NCBI RefSeq assembly: GCF_038002225.1
Contig: NZ_JBBOCA010000001.1
Coordinates: 4,030,001 to 4,094,000, forward strand
From: Paenibacillus sp. FSL R7-0204
GTDB lineage: Bacteria > Bacillota > Bacilli > Paenibacillales > Paenibacillaceae
Direction of reading: 5' to 3'
DNA length: 64,000 nucleotides
The notes under the pieces were generated by a model. That model searched no databases. It was not told the DNA's origin and worked only from the letters and a program-made list of their open reading frames with translations. A program made the translations under genes and the position numbers. This document shows positions 61,748 to 64,000 of the stretch, one piece after another; positions within the stretch are counted from its first letter, which is position 1; each line of letters opens with the position of its first letter.

Positions 61748-62242
61748 TCAAGCAAAGGTTAGCCTCGAACCGATCAGATAGCCAATCGAGACAAACAGTA
61801 GTGACCAGATGAAGGCACCAGCCAGGGTGACCATTAAATATTTTCGGAAGGACATGGCGCTGATGCCCGAGATGTAGCTGGTCACATGCCGGATGCCCGG
61901 AACAAAATAAGCGATGAATATCGTCCAGTTGCCGAACCGGAAAAACCAGCGTTTGACATAGGCGAATCTTTTGGGCGTCAGGCCTACCCATTTCCCGTAC
62001 CGGTCCACGACAGGCTGCCCCACTCTTAGACCGATGGTGTAGCTGATCAGCATGCCTGTAATCGAACCTATGAAGCAGACCAGAACCGAAAGCGAGAAAT
62101 CCAGCACCATGGTAGAGGATAGATAGCCAACGAACAGCGTCAGCAGCTCATCGGGAACGGGAAGTCCGACAAGCCCCAGCGCCAGCAGCGCGAATATAGC
62201 TATATAACCGTATTGTGAGATCATCTCGATGACCCATGGCAT
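61748..62242 (-). CDS. ybfM: DedA-family membrane protein, YbfM-like
   Basis: The membrane protein (164 aa) has the DedA (SNARE-associated) features: VGLPVPDELLTLFVGYLSS, a conserved charged block FFRFGNWTIFIAYFVPGIRH and GISAMSFRKYLMVTLAGAFIWS. DedA proteins move lipids or lipid carriers across membranes, and the Arg/Pro block matters for this. Shorter than the usual 200 residues but of YbfM length. It follows pssA directly, as ybfM does in Bacillus, so a link to phosphatidylserine or phosphatidylethanolamine traffic is likely. The ATG at 62242 (AGGAAG site) is preferred over the TTG at 62248. Confidence 0.88.
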   Translation of the reverse strand: MPWVIEMISQYGYIAIFALLALGLVGLPVPDELLTLFVGYLSSTMVLDFSLSVLVCFIGSITGMLISYTIGLRVGQPVVDRYGKWVGLTPKRFAYVKRWFFRFGNWTIFIAYFVPGIRHVTSYISGISAMSFRKYLMVTLAGAFIWSLLFVSIGYLIGSRLTFA

Positions 62243-62248
62243 GAACAA

Positions 62249-62773
62249 TCACTTCCTGTTAACGAATTTTTTGAACGAAGGGAACGGGACCCTGCTTATC
62301 ATCAGTATGGACAAGAGTCCCATAATTAAAATGAGCATTTCCGGCTTCAGCCGTTCACCTATAAGCGTGGTCATCGACAGAAGCAATCCCGCTGCCGTAA
62401 TCGGCATGCCCACGAAGCCCTTGGAAGGAGCTGAGATATTGAATCTGGCCAGCCGCAGCGCCCCGCAGATCAGGAATGCGACCGCAGCCACAGGTCCGAC
62501 CCACTGCACGTTCTCCAGCCGGTATAACAGAATAAGAAAGACGGGAGCGATACCAAAAGAAATAATATCCGCCAAAGAGTCCAGTTGTTTTCCAAAATCA
62601 CTGGTGCAATGCAGCATCCGGGCGAGCAATCCGTCCATAACATCGCATATCGCAGCCAGCAGTATCATTAATAAAGCAAGATCATAACGTTCCTCAATCG
62701 TGAATAGCAGGGAAATTGATCCGAAGCCCAGGTTTCCCAGTGTGCACATTGAAGGCAGCCAGCTCCATTTCAT
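62249..62773 (-). CDS. pssA: CDP-diacylglycerol-serine O-phosphatidyltransferase
   Basis: The protein (174 aa) makes phosphatidylserine from CDP-diacylglycerol and serine in the membrane. The CDP-alcohol phosphotransferase motif D-x2-DG-x2-AR-x8-G-x3-D-x3-D is complete (CDVMDGLLARMLHCTSDFGK and onward to D). About six membrane helices are visible. ATG 62773 follows AAAGGAG; the GTG at 62782 is too close to it. The next gene is ybfM, as in Bacillus, but psd, which follows ybfM there, is replaced by the GNAT fusion. Confidence 0.92.
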   Translation of the reverse strand: MKWSWLPSMCTLGNLGFGSISLLFTIEERYDLALLMILLAAICDVMDGLLARMLHCTSDFGKQLDSLADIISFGIAPVFLILLYRLENVQWVGPVAAVAFLICGALRLARFNISAPSKGFVGMPITAAGLLLSMTTLIGERLKPEMLILIMGLLSILMISRVPFPSFKKFVNRK

Positions 62774-62813
62774 GCTGTTCACTCCTTTCCTGACAAGTTA
62801 GTAACGGGGCCGC

Positions 62814-64000
62814 TCAGCCTCCAAAGGTTACACTAAAACAGACGCCGTCCGTGGTGTTCATCACTGCATACCGGCAGCCATGCATATCTAAAATCTGCTT
62901 CGCAATGGACAATCCGAGTCCGGTCCCGCCCGTCAGACGGCTGCGTGAAGCCTCGATCCGGTAGAACCGCTCCCAGATATGCGCCAGCTGATCCTCGGGG
63001 ATTCGCTCCCCTTTGTTGTGGATGGTGAATAAAAGCTTCTTGGGCTGACTCTCCAGTCTAACGGTTATGGTACTGCCCTCTTCGGCATGACGGATTGCGT
63101 TGGTCAGCAGATTGCTGAGCACCTGTTCAATCCATGTAGCATCCGCATATACGGGCAATTCATTCGCCGGAATGATGACCACATCCAGCTGCTTATTTTG
63201 AAGGGAATACACCAGTTTATCGGTCACCTTCTCCGTCATTTCGCTTAGCATGAAGGAGCTTTTGCGCAGCTTGATCGTGCCGGACTCCAGCCGGGCCAGG
63301 TCCAGCATATCTTTTACCAGGAACTCCATCTTGTCGGCCTCTTCGATAATGACCTTGATATAATGATCCTGCTTACCGGCGCTCACCCCGTCCTCCAGCC
63401 CTTCGGCGAAGCCCTTGATAATGCTAAGCGGCGTCTTCAGCTCATGGGAGGCACTGGCAAAAAAGTCCTGCTGCATCTGCTCCAGCTTCTTCTTCTGCTC
63501 CATCTCCTCCACCAGCTGCTGATTCGTCTCCCGAAGCTCGCCCAGTGCTGTGTCCAGACTTTGCGACAAGGTGAACATGCTTCTGGACAGGTTACCCAGC
63601 TCATCCTTCTGGCGAATGGAGTTATGACCGGTGAAATCGAGCGCTACCATCCGTTTGGCCGTATTATTGAGCTTGATTAAGGGCCGGGTCACCATCTTGG
63701 AATAGAACAGCGACAGGACCAGAATCAGCACGAACCCGCCAAGCCCCAGGTATAAAAAGAACCAGCGCAGCGCTTCATTGGAATCCTTAACATCCTGCAG
63801 CGAGGTCACTGAGAACAACAGCTCAATCTCTCCGCTGGCCTGCTTCACGGGCAGAATCATTACGGAATTGCGGATACCGCTCCAGGGAGCCGTCCACTCT
63901 TCCTTGACCATGTTCAGATTATTCAGGCTCTCCAGCTGACCCGGATTTAACGGAAACCAGTCCTCTATGGCCTCGAACAGGATGCCCTGACGCGGACTCC
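62814..64000 (-). CDS. Sensor histidine kinase (5' end beyond window)
   Basis: The frame is open to the right edge, so the N terminus is missing. The visible 395 residues hold the end of an extracytoplasmic domain (IEDWFPLNPG, LLFSVTSLQDVKD), a membrane helix (WFFLYLGLGGFVLILVLSLFY), HAMP, HisKA with the His in FASASHELKTPLSIIKGFAEGL, and the ATPase domain (NLLTNAIRHAE, GTGLGLSIAKQ). It is PhoR/ResE-like. A partner regulator is expected just past the edge. The gene ends 40 bp before the pssA start, with no terminator seen. Confidence 0.92.
   Translation of the reverse strand, partial: SPRQGILFEAIEDWFPLNPGQLESLNNLNMVKEEWTAPWSGIRNSVMILPVKQASGEIELLFSVTSLQDVKDSNEALRWFFLYLGLGGFVLILVLSLFYSKMVTRPLIKLNNTAKRMVALDFTGHNSIRQKDELGNLSRSMFTLSQSLDTALGELRETNQQLVEEMEQKKKLEQMQQDFFASASHELKTPLSIIKGFAEGLEDGVSAGKQDHYIKVIIEEADKMEFLVKDMLDLARLESGTIKLRKSSFMLSEMTEKVTDKLVYSLQNKQLDVVIIPANELPVYADATWIEQVLSNLLTNAIRHAEEGSTITVRLESQPKKLLFTIHNKGERIPEDQLAHIWERFYRIEASRSRLTGGTGLGLSIAKQILDMHGCRYAVMNTTDGVCFSVTFGG

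Overview
The window looks like a chromosomal segment of a Paenibacillus-type Firmicute. The reasons are strong Shine-Dalgarno sites, frequent GTG/TTG starts, mixed GC content, cre/Fur/BlaI-type control sites, and a full set of Bacillales genes (lutABC, bshB2-yojF, pssA-ybfM, the twin P-loop ATPase, an Lsa-type ABC-F). No rRNA, tRNA, transposase, phage or cas gene was found. Genus is an inference from gene content, not a database match.

Layout. 1-7.1 kb: a secreted GH53 galactanase (cut by the left edge), a serine hydrolase, a membrane-anchored glycerophosphodiesterase, an EEP-family phosphatase and a twin P-loop ATPase. 7.3-12.2 kb: a response regulator / histidine kinase / FtsX-type permease / ATPase operon. 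12.4-15.9 kb: a complete reductive NO/O2 scavenging chain (flavodiiron protein, its FAD reductase, rubredoxin) with a Crp/Fnr regulator, behind a near-perfect Fur-type box. 16-20.8 kb: a methyltransferase, a BlaI/M56 pair with two BlaI-type dyads, an alpha/beta hydrolase and a DUF2239 protein behind paired TACCCGGGTA palindromes. 20.9-25.4 kb: aldA divergent from lutABC around a perfect cre site, giving lactaldehyde to lactate to pyruvate. 25.4-33.9 kb: a sugar acetyltransferase, two BshB2 deacetylases (one with yojF), a LysR/MFS pair, a second serine hydrolase, GNAT and stalk-domain proteins. 34-43.6 kb: a second two-component system, an SDR/LysR pair, a GH2 glycosidase, an aldo/keto reductase and an AraC regulator. 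43.6-47.5 kb: an Lsa-type ABC-F gene with a terminator hairpin in its leader, a HAD phosphatase and a secreted unknown. 47.8-57.1 kb: a nine-gene import and catabolism operon (alpha/beta hydrolase, FAD oxidase, Dpp/Opp-type ABC transporter, class V aminotransferase, amidohydrolase). 57.6-64 kb: a TIM-barrel amidohydrolase, a 1039-residue GNAT fusion protein, ybfM, pssA and a histidine kinase cut by the right edge.

The most unusual signal is intergenic. Three arrays with different sequences (near 3.66, 47.6 and 57.2 kb) repeat at 51 bp (17 codons), and two of them carry a dyad in each unit. Separately, a dispersed element of about 170-190 bp occurs in two full copies whose hairpin arms show one compensatory base-pair change, plus one internally deleted copy and one fragment.
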